A stretch of 33,810 nt of DNA from Candidatus Gastranaerophilales bacterium (GCA_944323615.1 CALUTG010000015.1:1-33810); one strand, 5' to 3'. Positions 7,326 to 15,491 are shown, counted from the first letter of the stretch. Made by a program: numbers and translations. The notes: generated by a model from the letters alone, not told the origin.

Positions 7326-7348
7326 TAAGAAGAAAGAAGGATACCTCA

Positions 7349-7948
7349 ATGATATTTAAACGTATATGTAAAATAACTTTTATTACCCATGGAGCAACGG
7401 TTCATTCTCTTGAAGGTATAATCTGCGATACGCTGAAATACCCAAAACTCAATGAGTTTGGAGAAGAAGAAATGGAAAAAGTATGCGAATATCTTGAAAA
7501 AAGAGGGGTTGCATATGATAGAATCTATTCAAGCCCTGCTGCCTGCTGCACCCAGTCCGCCCAAATTATTGCAAAAATGTTTAAAAGAAAAGTAGATATT
7601 ATCGATTTTCCGAACAGAAACCACGGTGAATGGAACGGACTATCTTATTCAGATTTATTTGATGAAAACGGTCCGTCGCTTATCATACAAAAACCCAATA
7701 ACGGAGAGTCTTTTGAAGATTTCAACAAAAGAGTTTCCGATAATATTGATAAACTTGTAAATGCAAACAAAGGTAATCGTATAATTCTGGTAACATCGCC
7801 TGAAATAGTTCAATCTGCCATAGCAAAAACTCTGGCTCTTTCACCCAAAAGCCAGTTCAGAAACCTCATAAAAACAGGCTCGCTAACCCAGATAAGCTAT
7901 TTTGAAGGCTGGTCAAGTATTATCTACTCTGATTATGTACCGCTATAG
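7349..7948 (+). CDS. Histidine-phosphatase (phosphoglycerate mutase-like) fold protein, probably inactive
   Basis: The 199-residue protein follows the histidine-phosphatase fold: N-terminal strand and ITFITHGAT (9-17), RIYSSPAACCTQSAQ (58-72), NHGEWNGLS (91-99), NGESFEDFNKRV (118-129) and IILVTSPEIVQ (145-155). Three expected catalytic residues are changed. RHG is THG (T13), the second Arg after SSP is Cys, and the C-terminal SHGG histidine is replaced in TSPE. The nucleophile His14 and the GxW region remain. I infer a pseudo-phosphatase with a binding or regulatory role. Its stop shares the palindrome CTATAG (7943-7948) with the stop of the convergent fliE. Confidence 0.75.
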   Translation: MIFKRICKITFITHGATVHSLEGIICDTLKYPKLNEFGEEEMEKVCEYLEKRGVAYDRIYSSPAACCTQSAQIIAKMFKRKVDIIDFPNRNHGEWNGLSYSDLFDENGPSLIIQKPNNGESFEDFNKRVSDNIDKLVNANKGNRIILVTSPEIVQSAIAKTLALSPKSQFRNLIKTGSLTQISYFEGWSSIIYSDYVPL

Positions 7949-8362
7949 AGCCATGCTATTGATTTCCGTATAAGCAGAAAGTATTCTGTTTCTAATCTGT
8001 ATTGCCATTTGCAAACTCAAATCAGCTTTTTCTGCGGCAATCATAGCTTCGTGGATACTGGTTGAACCGCCTGCCGCCAAATCTTCCTGAAGTCTTTCAG
8101 CCTCTAATTTAGCTTTGTTAACGGCATTAAGACTTCCGCCAAGGCTTGATTCCATCTGGCTCATAAAATTCCCCATACCGTAAGGATCATTCTTATCGTT
8201 GAGGGGAACAGACTTTGCAGCTGTATCAAGCGCCTTTTGAAATTCAGTTGTATCAGTTTCAAACTGAAAAGAGGCTTGCCCCTGAAGATAGCGGTTATAA
8301 TCCTTAACCGCATTCAAGTTAAATTCTGTATTAAATCCCTCTATATTTGTTGAAAAATCCAT
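7943..8362 (-). CDS. fliE: Flagellar hook-basal body protein FliE
   Basis: FliE links the MS ring to the proximal rod and is the first axial protein exported by the flagellar type III apparatus. The C-terminal half is typical: SIHEAMIAAEKADLSLQMAI (about 101-120), then QIRNRILSAYTEINSM. The N-terminal half of this 139-residue protein is longer and Asn/Gln-rich compared with the roughly 100-residue common form. It is last in the regulator-kinase-flgB-flgC-fliE operon, 20 nt after flgC, with an AAGGG Shine-Dalgarno. Confidence 0.92.
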   Translation of the reverse strand: MDFSTNIEGFNTEFNLNAVKDYNRYLQGQASFQFETDTTEFQKALDTAAKSVPLNDKNDPYGMGNFMSQMESSLGGSLNAVNKAKLEAERLQEDLAAGGSTSIHEAMIAAEKADLSLQMAIQIRNRILSAYTEINSMAL

Positions 8363-8382
8363 CTTTTACACCCTTAAAATTA

Positions 8383-8889
8383 TTAAATATTCATAGCAGT
8401 CTGCATCATTGTCCTGACGTTCTGCGCAACAGTTGCGTTAGCTTCATAAGCCCGAGAGGCTGAAATCATACCTACCATTTCTTCCACTATATTAATATTC
8501 GGCATATCAACATAGCCGTCTTCGTCCGCATCAGGATGCGAAGGATCATAGATTGTTTTTATGGCATCCTCAGCCTCATAAATCTCATCTACTTCAACCC
8601 CGCCGGTTACCATTCCGTTATTAAGCGCTATATTAGCATTAATGAGCATATTACCGGTTTTAGGATCAAACTGTGCATCAGGAGCGTTGCTTGAAAAATT
8701 TGAGTATCCTCTGTTTATATTGTCTTCATAAATTGTTCTAAAAGATACGTCTTTTTTTATATAAGCACCTTTTGCCCCGTTTGGCTGCCTTGTAGTATTA
8801 ACGTTTGCTATATTACTCGCAATAGTATCAAGTTTCACTCTCTGTGCGGTCATTCCTGAACCGGCTATATCAAATATATTAAAACTCAT
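8383..8889 (-). CDS. flgC: Flagellar basal-body rod protein FlgC
   Basis: FlgC is a proximal rod subunit exported by the flagellar apparatus. The 168-residue product has the family's N-terminal DIAGSGMTAQRVKLDTIASN (rod-hook helix) followed by IANVNTTRQPNGAKGAYIKK, and the C-terminal PNINIVEEMVGMISASRAYE and NVRTMMQTAM helices. The middle segment (FDPKTGNMLINANI, GVEVDEIYE) is the variable domain. An AGGAGG Shine-Dalgarno lies 8 nt before the ATG. It sits 12 nt downstream of flgB. Confidence 0.95.
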   Translation of the reverse strand: MSFNIFDIAGSGMTAQRVKLDTIASNIANVNTTRQPNGAKGAYIKKDVSFRTIYEDNINRGYSNFSSNAPDAQFDPKTGNMLINANIALNNGMVTGGVEVDEIYEAEDAIKTIYDPSHPDADEDGYVDMPNINIVEEMVGMISASRAYEANATVAQNVRTMMQTAMNI

Positions 8890-8901
8890 ATTTTATACCT
8901 C

Positions 8902-9384
8902 CTATTGACCGGAAATCACTCTTGATACGCTTTCAAAGGCTCTTTGTTCCAAATTTGAAAGTACAAGATATCTCATACCGGTTTTAGATAAATCCATCAT
9001 TTCGCGCTCTAATTCGACATTATTTCCGGTTGCATCACCCCCGCTATAGATATCAGTAACGTATTGGGGTTTAAAATCTTCATACGTATTACTCTTTAAA
9101 TAGGCCTTCTCTTGAAGTGTCGGAGTTCTGTATGTATGAACTTCTCCGGTAAATACATCCACCATTGGCGGTTTATATTCAATACTGTTCTGGGATTTAA
9201 TATAATCTTTCAAATCCTCTTTTTCCATTATTTCAGAAAGCTGGCTTTCAAAAGCAACTTCCTTTCTTTGATACCCCGGAGTCATAACGTTTGCAATATT
9301 GGATGAGATTGCATGCTGGCGGTCAAGAAGCCCGTCAAGCCCGAGTTTAGTTATTTCCATTGTTCTTGATGTAATCAGATCCAT
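8902..9384 (-). CDS. flgB: Flagellar basal-body rod protein FlgB
   Basis: FlgB forms the proximal rod with FlgC and FliE. The 160-residue product shows the family N-terminus (LDGLLDRQHAISSNIANV, MTPGYQRKEVAFESQL) and the C-terminal NNVELEREMMDLSKTGMRYL segment with its closing helix. GGGAGG precedes the ATG. It begins only 3 nt after the histidine kinase gene, so kinase and rod genes share a transcript. Confidence 0.95.
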   Translation of the reverse strand: MDLITSRTMEITKLGLDGLLDRQHAISSNIANVMTPGYQRKEVAFESQLSEIMEKEDLKDYIKSQNSIEYKPPMVDVFTGEVHTYRTPTLQEKAYLKSNTYEDFKPQYVTDIYSGGDATGNNVELEREMMDLSKTGMRYLVLSNLEQRAFESVSRVISGQ

Positions 9385-9387
9385 AGT

Positions 9388-10644
9388 TTAATCCTCCCTG
9401 TCCACCACGCCTAAACGGATTGTAAATTCCGTATAATCTTCACTGTGGCGGGAAAGTTCAAGCTCGCCCAATTGTTCTTCAATAGATTTTTTGCAAATCC
9501 AGAGCCCCAAGCCGCTTCCGGTTGATTTTGTAGTGAAACCCTCTTTAAATATGTCATCGGGATTTTCAATTCCGGGTGCATTGTTTGAGATTCGTATCAT
9601 TGCAAAATCATCTTCTTTTTCAGTCATAATTTTAATATACTTATCATTTTGGACATTTTCCGCAATTTCGTCAATTTCAAACGCTTCTGCCGCATTTTTA
9701 ACAAGATTAATTATTACCGCTGCAAGTTTTTCTTCGTCAGAGAGAACAAAAATATCCGGAGTGTTTTCAACTTCTATCTTAATATTCTTGCCTTCAGCAT
9801 AGACTTTTGAAAGCTCAACAGCATTTTCTACAATTTCCGCTAAATTATTTTTCTTAAGTTCCGGTGACTCAGAAGATTTCAACGTGATTAAAGAATTTCC
9901 TGCCATTTTTAATGCCTTTGTGATTGCATCGGCTGCATTTTTAATTCCTTCACGATCGACTTCTTCCTTATCAACGTATTTCCTGATAATTTCAGCGTAT
10001 AAATCGCATATTGAAAGCTGATTTTTTATTTCATGAGCAGTAATTCTGGTTTTCTTGATATTATAATCAACCGGCCGAATTGAGGCAGCACTTTTTTCCG
10101 CATACCCAAGAACCGCATCACTAGATGCCTCATCCAAATTATCCAGCAATCTCCGGATTGATGCATTCATAAGACTGTTATCACGTCTGTCCGGATTATA
10201 TTTTTCCATAAACGGAGAAATATCAATCTTTGAATTTCTCTTTATAATATCAAGTGCCTCTCTTTGGAGTTTAGAATTATACACAGAATAGTATCTGACC
10301 GTATTATCATCTCCGGTATGAGAATCCCAAAGAAGAATTGCAACATACCTGTGAGTCATAACACAGAGGAATTCGGTATTAGCCCAGACTTTTTCCACAA
10401 GGTTTTTGGAATTATCGGAATAGTCGTACGATTCGACTTCAGAGAATTCCAATCTCTTCAACAAACCCTGCAAACCATCTTTATTAATAATTCTGTATAA
10501 TACGACTCCGCTTTCAGGAGAATCCAAAAGCGGTTCAAGAGCAGAACGGACAAGGCATCTGAGTGCCTGCTTTGACAAGAACCTGTTTCCTTGTGAATCT
10601 ATGAGTTCTCTTAAGTAATTCTGCTGTCGTACTATTTTTTTCAT
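9388..10644 (-). CDS. Cytosolic sensor histidine kinase co-transcribed with flagellar rod genes
   Basis: The 418-residue kinase has no membrane helix. Residues 1-195 form an unassigned soluble sensor region. The phosphoacceptor helix contains AHEIKNQLS (H204). The ATPase domain carries the N-box VKNAAEAFEI, the G1-like IRISNNAPGIENPD and the G2 box STGSGLGLWICKKSI. The DxG of the G1 box is degenerate (NNAPG). The response regulator gene lies immediately upstream and flgB 3 nt downstream, so I infer a two-component system for flagellar or motility control. No strong Shine-Dalgarno precedes the ATG, consistent with coupling to the upstream gene. Confidence 0.85.
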   Translation of the reverse strand: MKKIVRQQNYLRELIDSQGNRFLSKQALRCLVRSALEPLLDSPESGVVLYRIINKDGLQGLLKRLEFSEVESYDYSDNSKNLVEKVWANTEFLCVMTHRYVAILLWDSHTGDDNTVRYYSVYNSKLQREALDIIKRNSKIDISPFMEKYNPDRRDNSLMNASIRRLLDNLDEASSDAVLGYAEKSAASIRPVDYNIKKTRITAHEIKNQLSICDLYAEIIRKYVDKEEVDREGIKNAADAITKALKMAGNSLITLKSSESPELKKNNLAEIVENAVELSKVYAEGKNIKIEVENTPDIFVLSDEEKLAAVIINLVKNAAEAFEIDEIAENVQNDKYIKIMTEKEDDFAMIRISNNAPGIENPDDIFKEGFTTKSTGSGLGLWICKKSIEEQLGELELSRHSEDYTEFTIRLGVVDRED

Positions 10645-10675
10645 GTTTTAGCTTTCAAGTTTGATTTTTCAAAAA

Positions 10676-11380
10676 TTATGCAGTTAATTTGATTTTTTTA
10701 GATAAAAAACCATTATTTATTGCGTACAAAACTGCCTGAGTTCTGTCATTAACCTGCAATTTTTGGAAAATGTTGTTAACGTGGGTTTTAACAGTTGTTT
10801 CAGAAATAAATAATTTGTTTGCAACCCCTTTGTAAGTTATACCCTGAGTCAAAAGTTCAAGCACTTCTTCTTCTCTCTGGGTGAGGTAAGAAAGAAGGTT
10901 TTCTTCTTCTGTTTCCTGTTTTGCGGTTTCTTCTCTGAAAGATTGTTGAAAATATTCAAAGAATCTGGAAGAAAGTGCAAGCGGAAGATAAATTTTTCCG
11001 TTAAGGACTTCTTCTATTGCATAAATTAACTGAGCTGATGCCATAGTTTTTAATACATAGCCTTTAGCACCTATTTTCATAGCTCTGAAGATTAAATCAG
11101 CATCATCATATCCTGAAAGAGCAAGAACTTTTGTATCCAAATCAAGTTTAGCAATTTCAAGTATACCCTGCAACCCGTCTTTTTCCGGCATATTCATATC
11201 CAATAAAACAATTTCCGGCTGATACTTTTTAATCAAATTTAAACCCACATTAATGTTAGTAGCGATACCTACAACATCAAAAGTACCTTCAAGGTTCAGT
11301 AATTCTCTGATACCTACTAAGTGTTCATAATTGTCATCAATTAAAAGCACTTTGGACTTTTTCTTAAATTCACGTCTCAT
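10676..11380 (-). CDS. NarL/FixJ-type response regulator
   Basis: A receiver domain occupies about residues 8-125, with the acidic pair DD (15-16), phosphoacceptor D61 in IVLLDMNMP, the switch Ser in LALSGYDD and Lys in YVLKTM. It is followed by a Glu-rich linker and a LuxR-type helix-turn-helix (about 166-227: LTQREEEVLELLTQG, SETTVKTHVNNIFQKL). It is a DNA-binding transcription factor, first gene of the operon with the kinase at 9388 and flgB-flgC-fliE. The inverted repeat at 11516-11533 lies upstream and could be an operator. Start ATG at 11380 has GGGGAGA upstream. Confidence 0.9.
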   Translation of the reverse strand: MRREFKKKSKVLLIDDNYEHLVGIRELLNLEGTFDVVGIATNINVGLNLIKKYQPEIVLLDMNMPEKDGLQGILEIAKLDLDTKVLALSGYDDADLIFRAMKIGAKGYVLKTMASAQLIYAIEEVLNGKIYLPLALSSRFFEYFQQSFREETAKQETEEENLLSYLTQREEEVLELLTQGITYKGVANKLFISETTVKTHVNNIFQKLQVNDRTQAVLYAINNGFLSKKIKLTA

Positions 11381-11515
11381 ACTCTCTTCTCTCCCCTAAT
11401 TTATAAAATCTCATAATTATATTCCATCTCTACACTATGTATATTACCTTCTTTTAGAGGAGGGTTTCATCAATACAGAGATTGATTTTAGCGCAAATTT
11501 TCTAGATTGAAAGAT

Positions 11516-11533
11516 ATAGACCACATGGTCTAT
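11516..11533. promoter_or_regulatory. Inverted repeat upstream of the flagellar-regulator operon
   Basis: ATAGACC-ACAT-GGTCTAT has two perfect 7-bp arms. It lies about 135 nt upstream of the response regulator start, in the 291-nt gene-free region 11381-11671. TAGATTGAA also occurs twice nearby, once on each side of this repeat. An operator is plausible but unproven. Nothing else clear is seen in this region. Confidence 0.35.
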
Positions 11534-11671
11534 GAAACGTTCAAAAACATGTAATAGATTGAATTTTTACATGCCAAAATCATTTTTCAAATCTACAATA
11601 AAAAGTGTAGGCAGAAAATACGAGCATCATCCGATTAGTTTAGTATAAATGCAGGGTTTTTATAATGTATG

Positions 11672-12889
11672 TTATATTCCGGTAAGACCGTCTTTGGATT
11701 CAGACGCATAATTTTTCAGAGCTTCTTCTCTCTGGCGTATTTTAAACAAAGTATCCATATTCATCTGATTAATTTTTCTTTCATACTCAAGACGTTTAAT
11801 TTCTTTTAACTGTTTTTCAGCTTCTTTTGCATCTTTCTGAATCTTGTCTTCTTTCTCTTTCGCCCGTTTTGCTTCAAATTCAACATCCGAAGAATCCAGC
11901 ACAGAATCTTCAGCAAGCCTGTAGCCTACGGTCGCAACCGGAACAAAATTACCGTCCAAATCCTCAAGTTTTGAATTTTCACCCTCCGCATCAATACTCC
12001 AGGTTCCCAAAAACTTAGGAAGATTCCCGGTATAAGCATATGCACAGACTATTATTCTGTCATCATTATTATAATCAAACCCCATCGGATAAATATCCCA
12101 CCTGTTTTCCGTTAGTTCAAAACCGCCTGAATACTTCCAGTACTCTTCAATAGCCTCCCTTATCTGCGGGAGTTTTTTCGCTTCTCTTTTTTCAAAATCA
12201 TAGACCCATAAATCTGTTTTCCAGATACCGTCATGACGGTGCCCGACTTTTTCTTTTATGGCAAGTCTTTTATTGTCAACTGAAAAATCAATCGGAGTAA
12301 GGGTTCTAAAGATATACTTTTCATCAAGAGATTTATCCGTCGAAAGAAGCGGGGTTTCTTCTTTTTGAATAATATTTGCCCTTTTTACTTTTTCCACATC
12401 GTTCAAAGACGGATCCAGTTTAATTAAAAACAAATCACAAGCTGTACAATCCGTCTGGGCATAATAGTAAACAGCCGGATAAACCAGCATTGTTTTATCC
12501 CCTGAGACAATTCCCTGGGCATTAATTTGTCTGTCAAAATTTAAGCGTCTCGGAAGATTTAACTCGGGACTTCCGACCGGATCATTATACTTAACCAGTT
12601 TAAAAGTTTTCTGGGGAACATATACCATATTAGAATCTTTTGGGATATCAGCCTCTTTAACCTCAATCTCTTCTTTTGATTTACCCCTTGATAAAGCCTC
12701 ATATTCTTCCACCGTCATGTAACCTGATTCAGGCATCCGGCTTTTTTCATATTTTTCTTTCTCTTCGGCTTTTTTGACCTTATTTTCATAAATATATTCA
12801 TTAACAACCTTATCCTCTTTTTTAAAAGGATTAATCTGGCTGAGATGAATTTTCATTGCCATATACATGCCGGCAAGAGCGTCAAACAT
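11672..12889 (-). CDS. Hypothetical protein translationally coupled to a response regulator
   Basis: The preferred start is the ATG at 12889, which overlaps the stop of the upstream regulator by one base (TAATG) and gives 405 residues; longer readings run into the regulator's coding sequence. The N-terminus (MFDALAGMYMAMKIHL) is amphipathic. An acidic/basic charged linker follows. The middle alternates strands such as IDFSVDNKRLAIKE and DLWVYDFEKREAKKL, resembling TolB/WD-type beta-propeller blades, and contains a QTDCTACDLFL Cys pair. The last 70 residues are a Lys/Glu-rich coiled coil. I do not recognise a family. Operon context links it to the two signalling genes upstream. Confidence 0.65.
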   Translation of the reverse strand: MFDALAGMYMAMKIHLSQINPFKKEDKVVNEYIYENKVKKAEEKEKYEKSRMPESGYMTVEEYEALSRGKSKEEIEVKEADIPKDSNMVYVPQKTFKLVKYNDPVGSPELNLPRRLNFDRQINAQGIVSGDKTMLVYPAVYYYAQTDCTACDLFLIKLDPSLNDVEKVKRANIIQKEETPLLSTDKSLDEKYIFRTLTPIDFSVDNKRLAIKEKVGHRHDGIWKTDLWVYDFEKREAKKLPQIREAIEEYWKYSGGFELTENRWDIYPMGFDYNNDDRIIVCAYAYTGNLPKFLGTWSIDAEGENSKLEDLDGNFVPVATVGYRLAEDSVLDSSDVEFEAKRAKEKEDKIQKDAKEAEKQLKEIKRLEYERKINQMNMDTLFKIRQREEALKNYASESKDGLTGI

Positions 12890-13563
12890 TAAACCAAACC
12901 TTCTTTCATAGCTGTAACAGTGGCCTGTGTACGTGTTACAGCACACAATTTTTGCAAAATACTGTGTACATGAGCTTTAGCCGTAGCCCTTGTAATAACG
13001 AGTCTGTCAGCAATCTGCGGATTTGAAAGCCCTTCTACCATAAGTGCCAATACATCAAGCTCTCTTTCAGTGAGCCCGTATGAATTTTTATCCCGTCTTT
13101 GGGCAGCTATATTAACCCCTACATCTGTATTTACCCCCTGAGATGGTCTTTGCAGGTTTGAAAAAACAACTTTCGCTATAGCGGGATCAATCCAGCCCAC
13201 ACCTTCATACACAGCTTTTATAGCAGAAACTGTCTGCTCAGGAGTTGCACCCTTCATAATATAACCATCAGCACCTGCCTTAAAGGATTCAAAAATATCC
13301 TGCTCGCTGTTTCTGGATGTAAAAATCAAGACTTTTACATACGGCAAAAACTCTTTAATTCGGCAAGTCGCTTCAATACCGTCAATATTAGGAAGTCCTA
13401 TATCCATTAAAATAACATCAGGTGAAAACTCCCGTGCTTTTTTAATACCCTCCGCTCCGTCTGCAGCTTCCGCAATAAGATTTAACCCTTCTGCTTTCTC
13501 AAGGAGCATCGATAAGCCCATTCTATATAATTGATGATCTTCTACAAGTAATACATTAATCAT
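12889..13563 (-). CDS. NarL/FixJ-type response regulator
   Basis: The 224-residue regulator has a receiver domain with VEDHQLYRMG at the N-terminus, phosphoacceptor D54 in VILMDIGLP, Thr-Ser in LIFTSRN and Lys in YIMKGATP. A LuxR-type helix-turn-helix follows at about residues 158-217 (LTERELDVLALMVEGLSN, RATAKAHVHSILQKL). Family members bind DNA as dimers after phosphorylation. The gene starts 2 nt after the REC-PAS-kinase gene ends, so the two are a cognate pair, and it overlaps the next gene by one base. No Shine-Dalgarno stands apart from the upstream coding end. Confidence 0.9.
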   Translation of the reverse strand: MINVLLVEDHQLYRMGLSMLLEKAEGLNLIAEAADGAEGIKKAREFSPDVILMDIGLPNIDGIEATCRIKEFLPYVKVLIFTSRNSEQDIFESFKAGADGYIMKGATPEQTVSAIKAVYEGVGWIDPAIAKVVFSNLQRPSQGVNTDVGVNIAAQRRDKNSYGLTERELDVLALMVEGLSNPQIADRLVITRATAKAHVHSILQKLCAVTRTQATVTAMKEGLV

Positions 13564-13565
13564 AA

Positions 13566-15116
13566 CTACACACCTGCCGGAACATTTACTACCGTATCTG
13601 TTAATATAAATGAGAACTCGCTTCCTTTATTCAATACGCTTTCAAGCCAAATTTTCCCGCCATGGGATTCAATAATCTGCCTTGAAAGATAGAGACCCAA
13701 GCCTGTCCCTGCCGAGCGTTTTTTGCTCGTGCCCTGAGAGAACCTCTGGAACATATTCGGGATATCCTCCTGCGGAATACCGCAGCCATTATCAGACACG
13801 GAGAAAATAAGATCCTTATCTTCATTTTTCACCGTAATAACGACCTTTCCGCCTTCTTGCGTATAGCTTATTGCGTTTCCGCAAAGATTGCAGATTACTC
13901 TTCTAATTTCGCTTCTGTCCGCAATAATATGCAAGTCTTTATTCGCACAGTCCATTGTAAAATCTATATTTTTAGAATCCGCAAGAGGTTTGAGTTCATC
14001 ATAAGTTTGTTTTGTAAGTTCATAAATATTAAATTCGGTTTTATTCAAAACCAATTTCTCCGCATCGTACTTATAAACTTCTAATAAAGCGTTAACTAAG
14101 CCCAGTAAATCTTCATTACTTTTCTGCATTGTAGAAAGCAGGAGCTTTTGTTTTTCATCCAACTCGCCCAAAGCTCCGTCAAGGAAAAACTTAAGAGTTT
14201 GAATAGCTGCAAGCAGGGGTGTTCTCAAGTCATGAGTCAGAGTTGCAATAAAGTCATCTCTTAATTTGTCTGCCTTTTTCTGTTCAGTCACATCTCTTAT
14301 CACACCTACAAAGCGTTTAAAATCATCATCAGGATTAATTCTTGCAAAACTGATATCAACTGGAACTATTGCGCCGCTAAGTGGATTTTTAATATGGAAA
14401 TCCCTTAAAAACAGTTCATTTCCTTCCGCTTTATGAAGCTCCTTTGAAATAAAAGTTTTTTCACTGAATAAGAAATCATCAATTGATGAATTAAGAATCT
14501 TTGCACCGACAAGCCCAATAAGACTTTCACATGCAGGATTAACTTGCTCTATTATTCCATCCTCATTAAGGATTACTATTCCGTCCGCACAATAAGTCAC
14601 AATCCCCTCAAGCTTTGCGTTAGACTGTTTTAAATCTGCAGTTCTTTCTTCAACAAGCTGCTCAAGGTTTTTGGAGTATTTTTCAAGTTCTTTTTTCGCA
14701 TCCTCAAGCTCTGCTATTTTTTGCCTTAGCTGGGAAAGGAGGTAACTTCTTTCAATACCGTTTTTGATATTTATTATTAAATCATCATTGCTCCAGGGTT
14801 TTTCAATATATCTATATAATCCGATTTCATTAATAGCACGGATTGCGTTTTCTTTATCCGCATAACCCGTGAGAAGAATTTTGCTGACTTCGGGATAAAG
14901 TTTTTTTACCTCAGATAAAAATTCCAAACCGTTCATTTCGGGCATCAAAAAGTCCGAAATTACTAAATCCGGAGTGTTATCTTTTAAAAACTCCAAAGCT
15001 TCTTTAGGGTTATTGAAAAAATGCGCATCAGAGAACCCTTCCACCTTTAATAGTGTTGAAAAGGCAGATGTAACTATTTTTTCATCGTCAACAACAACAA
15101 TCTTCCCCGTTTCCAT
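13566..15116 (-). CDS. REC-PAS sensor histidine kinase
   Basis: The 516-residue protein has, in order, a receiver domain (about 5-120, D55 in LVISDFLMPE, Lys in RYIEKPWSNDDL), a coiled-coil linker (about 125-170), a PAS domain (about 170-280, ending GVIRDVTEQKK), a HisKA helix (ATLTHDLRTPLL, H295) and an ATPase domain (N-box LCGNAISYT, G1 VSDNGCGIP, G2 GTGLGLYLSRQII). There is no membrane segment, so it senses a cytosolic signal and may take phosphate from another kinase through the REC domain. The NarL regulator 2 nt downstream is the likely output. A promoter lies 6 nt before the ATG with no Shine-Dalgarno. Confidence 0.92.
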   Translation of the reverse strand: METGKIVVVDDEKIVTSAFSTLLKVEGFSDAHFFNNPKEALEFLKDNTPDLVISDFLMPEMNGLEFLSEVKKLYPEVSKILLTGYADKENAIRAINEIGLYRYIEKPWSNDDLIINIKNGIERSYLLSQLRQKIAELEDAKKELEKYSKNLEQLVEERTADLKQSNAKLEGIVTYCADGIVILNEDGIIEQVNPACESLIGLVGAKILNSSIDDFLFSEKTFISKELHKAEGNELFLRDFHIKNPLSGAIVPVDISFARINPDDDFKRFVGVIRDVTEQKKADKLRDDFIATLTHDLRTPLLAAIQTLKFFLDGALGELDEKQKLLLSTMQKSNEDLLGLVNALLEVYKYDAEKLVLNKTEFNIYELTKQTYDELKPLADSKNIDFTMDCANKDLHIIADRSEIRRVICNLCGNAISYTQEGGKVVITVKNEDKDLIFSVSDNGCGIPQEDIPNMFQRFSQGTSKKRSAGTGLGLYLSRQIIESHGGKIWLESVLNKGSEFSFILTDTVVNVPAGV

Positions 15117-15122
15117 AATTTT

Positions 15123-15151
15123 ATCTTAACCCAAATAAATACAATAGACAA
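15123..15151 (-). promoter_or_regulatory. Promoter of the REC-PAS-kinase operon (leaderless candidate)
   Basis: Minus-strand TTGTCT (15151-15146) and TAAGAT (15128-15123) are exactly 17 nt apart. The six bases AAAATT then lead to the ATG at 15116. Confidence 0.45.
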
Positions 15152-15158
15152 ATTATTA

Positions 15159-15203
15159 ACATTTATGAATAATATGATATAATAACATTTAATGAATAAT
15201 ACG
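15159..15203 (+). promoter_or_regulatory. Extended -10 promoter flanked by direct repeats, upstream of the PC4-like gene
   Basis: An extended -10, TGA-TATAAT (15175-15183), lies between two near-identical copies of ACATTTATGAATAATATG (15159-15176) and ACATTTAATGAATAATACG (15185-15203), 26 bp apart. The first overlaps the promoter and the second covers the likely transcript start, an arrangement suited to a regulator binding site. Confidence 0.5.
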
Positions 15204-15260
15204 CATCCATTTTAAAACTACTAAAAAAGCGATGAAAATACAGTAAAAAGGAGACAACAA

Positions 15261-15491
15261 ATGGCAGAAGCTAAAATTTTAGCTACAATTCCGAGAACTG
15301 ACACTGAGCAGTTACAAATTTCTATTTCCGAATACAGAGGAAAGAGCTATTTTAATTTAAGAATATTCTATACTACTGATGACGGGGCAACTTGGCTACC
15401 GACAAAAAAGGGAGTAACTTTCGCCCCTGATCAGCTTGACATTCTATCAGAAGCTATCGAAGAAGCAAAAAAAGAATTTATGGAAGAATAG
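15261..15491 (+). CDS. PC4/p15-like single-stranded nucleic-acid-binding protein (YdbC type)
   Basis: The 76-residue protein matches the PC4 (Sub1/p15) fold: four strands then a C-terminal helix, with the signature stretch ISISEYRGKSYFNLRIFY (about 26-43), a WLPTKKGVTFAPDQL turn and a final amphipathic helix (SEAIEEAKKEF). Bacterial PC4-like proteins bind single-stranded DNA as dimers and are thought to act in transcription or repair. A strong AAAAGGAG Shine-Dalgarno precedes the ATG. The pseudopilin gene starts 13 nt downstream, so they may be co-transcribed, though a functional link is not evident. Confidence 0.85.
   Translation: MAEAKILATIPRTDTEQLQISISEYRGKSYFNLRIFYTTDDGATWLPTKKGVTFAPDQLDILSEAIEEAKKEFMEE

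Noticed and set aside
12889-12946. Longer N-terminus (19 extra residues) for the gene at 11672-12889
   Set aside because: It lies inside the regulator's helix-turn-helix coding end and shifts frame over conserved sequence; the TAATG overlap gives a better coupled start.
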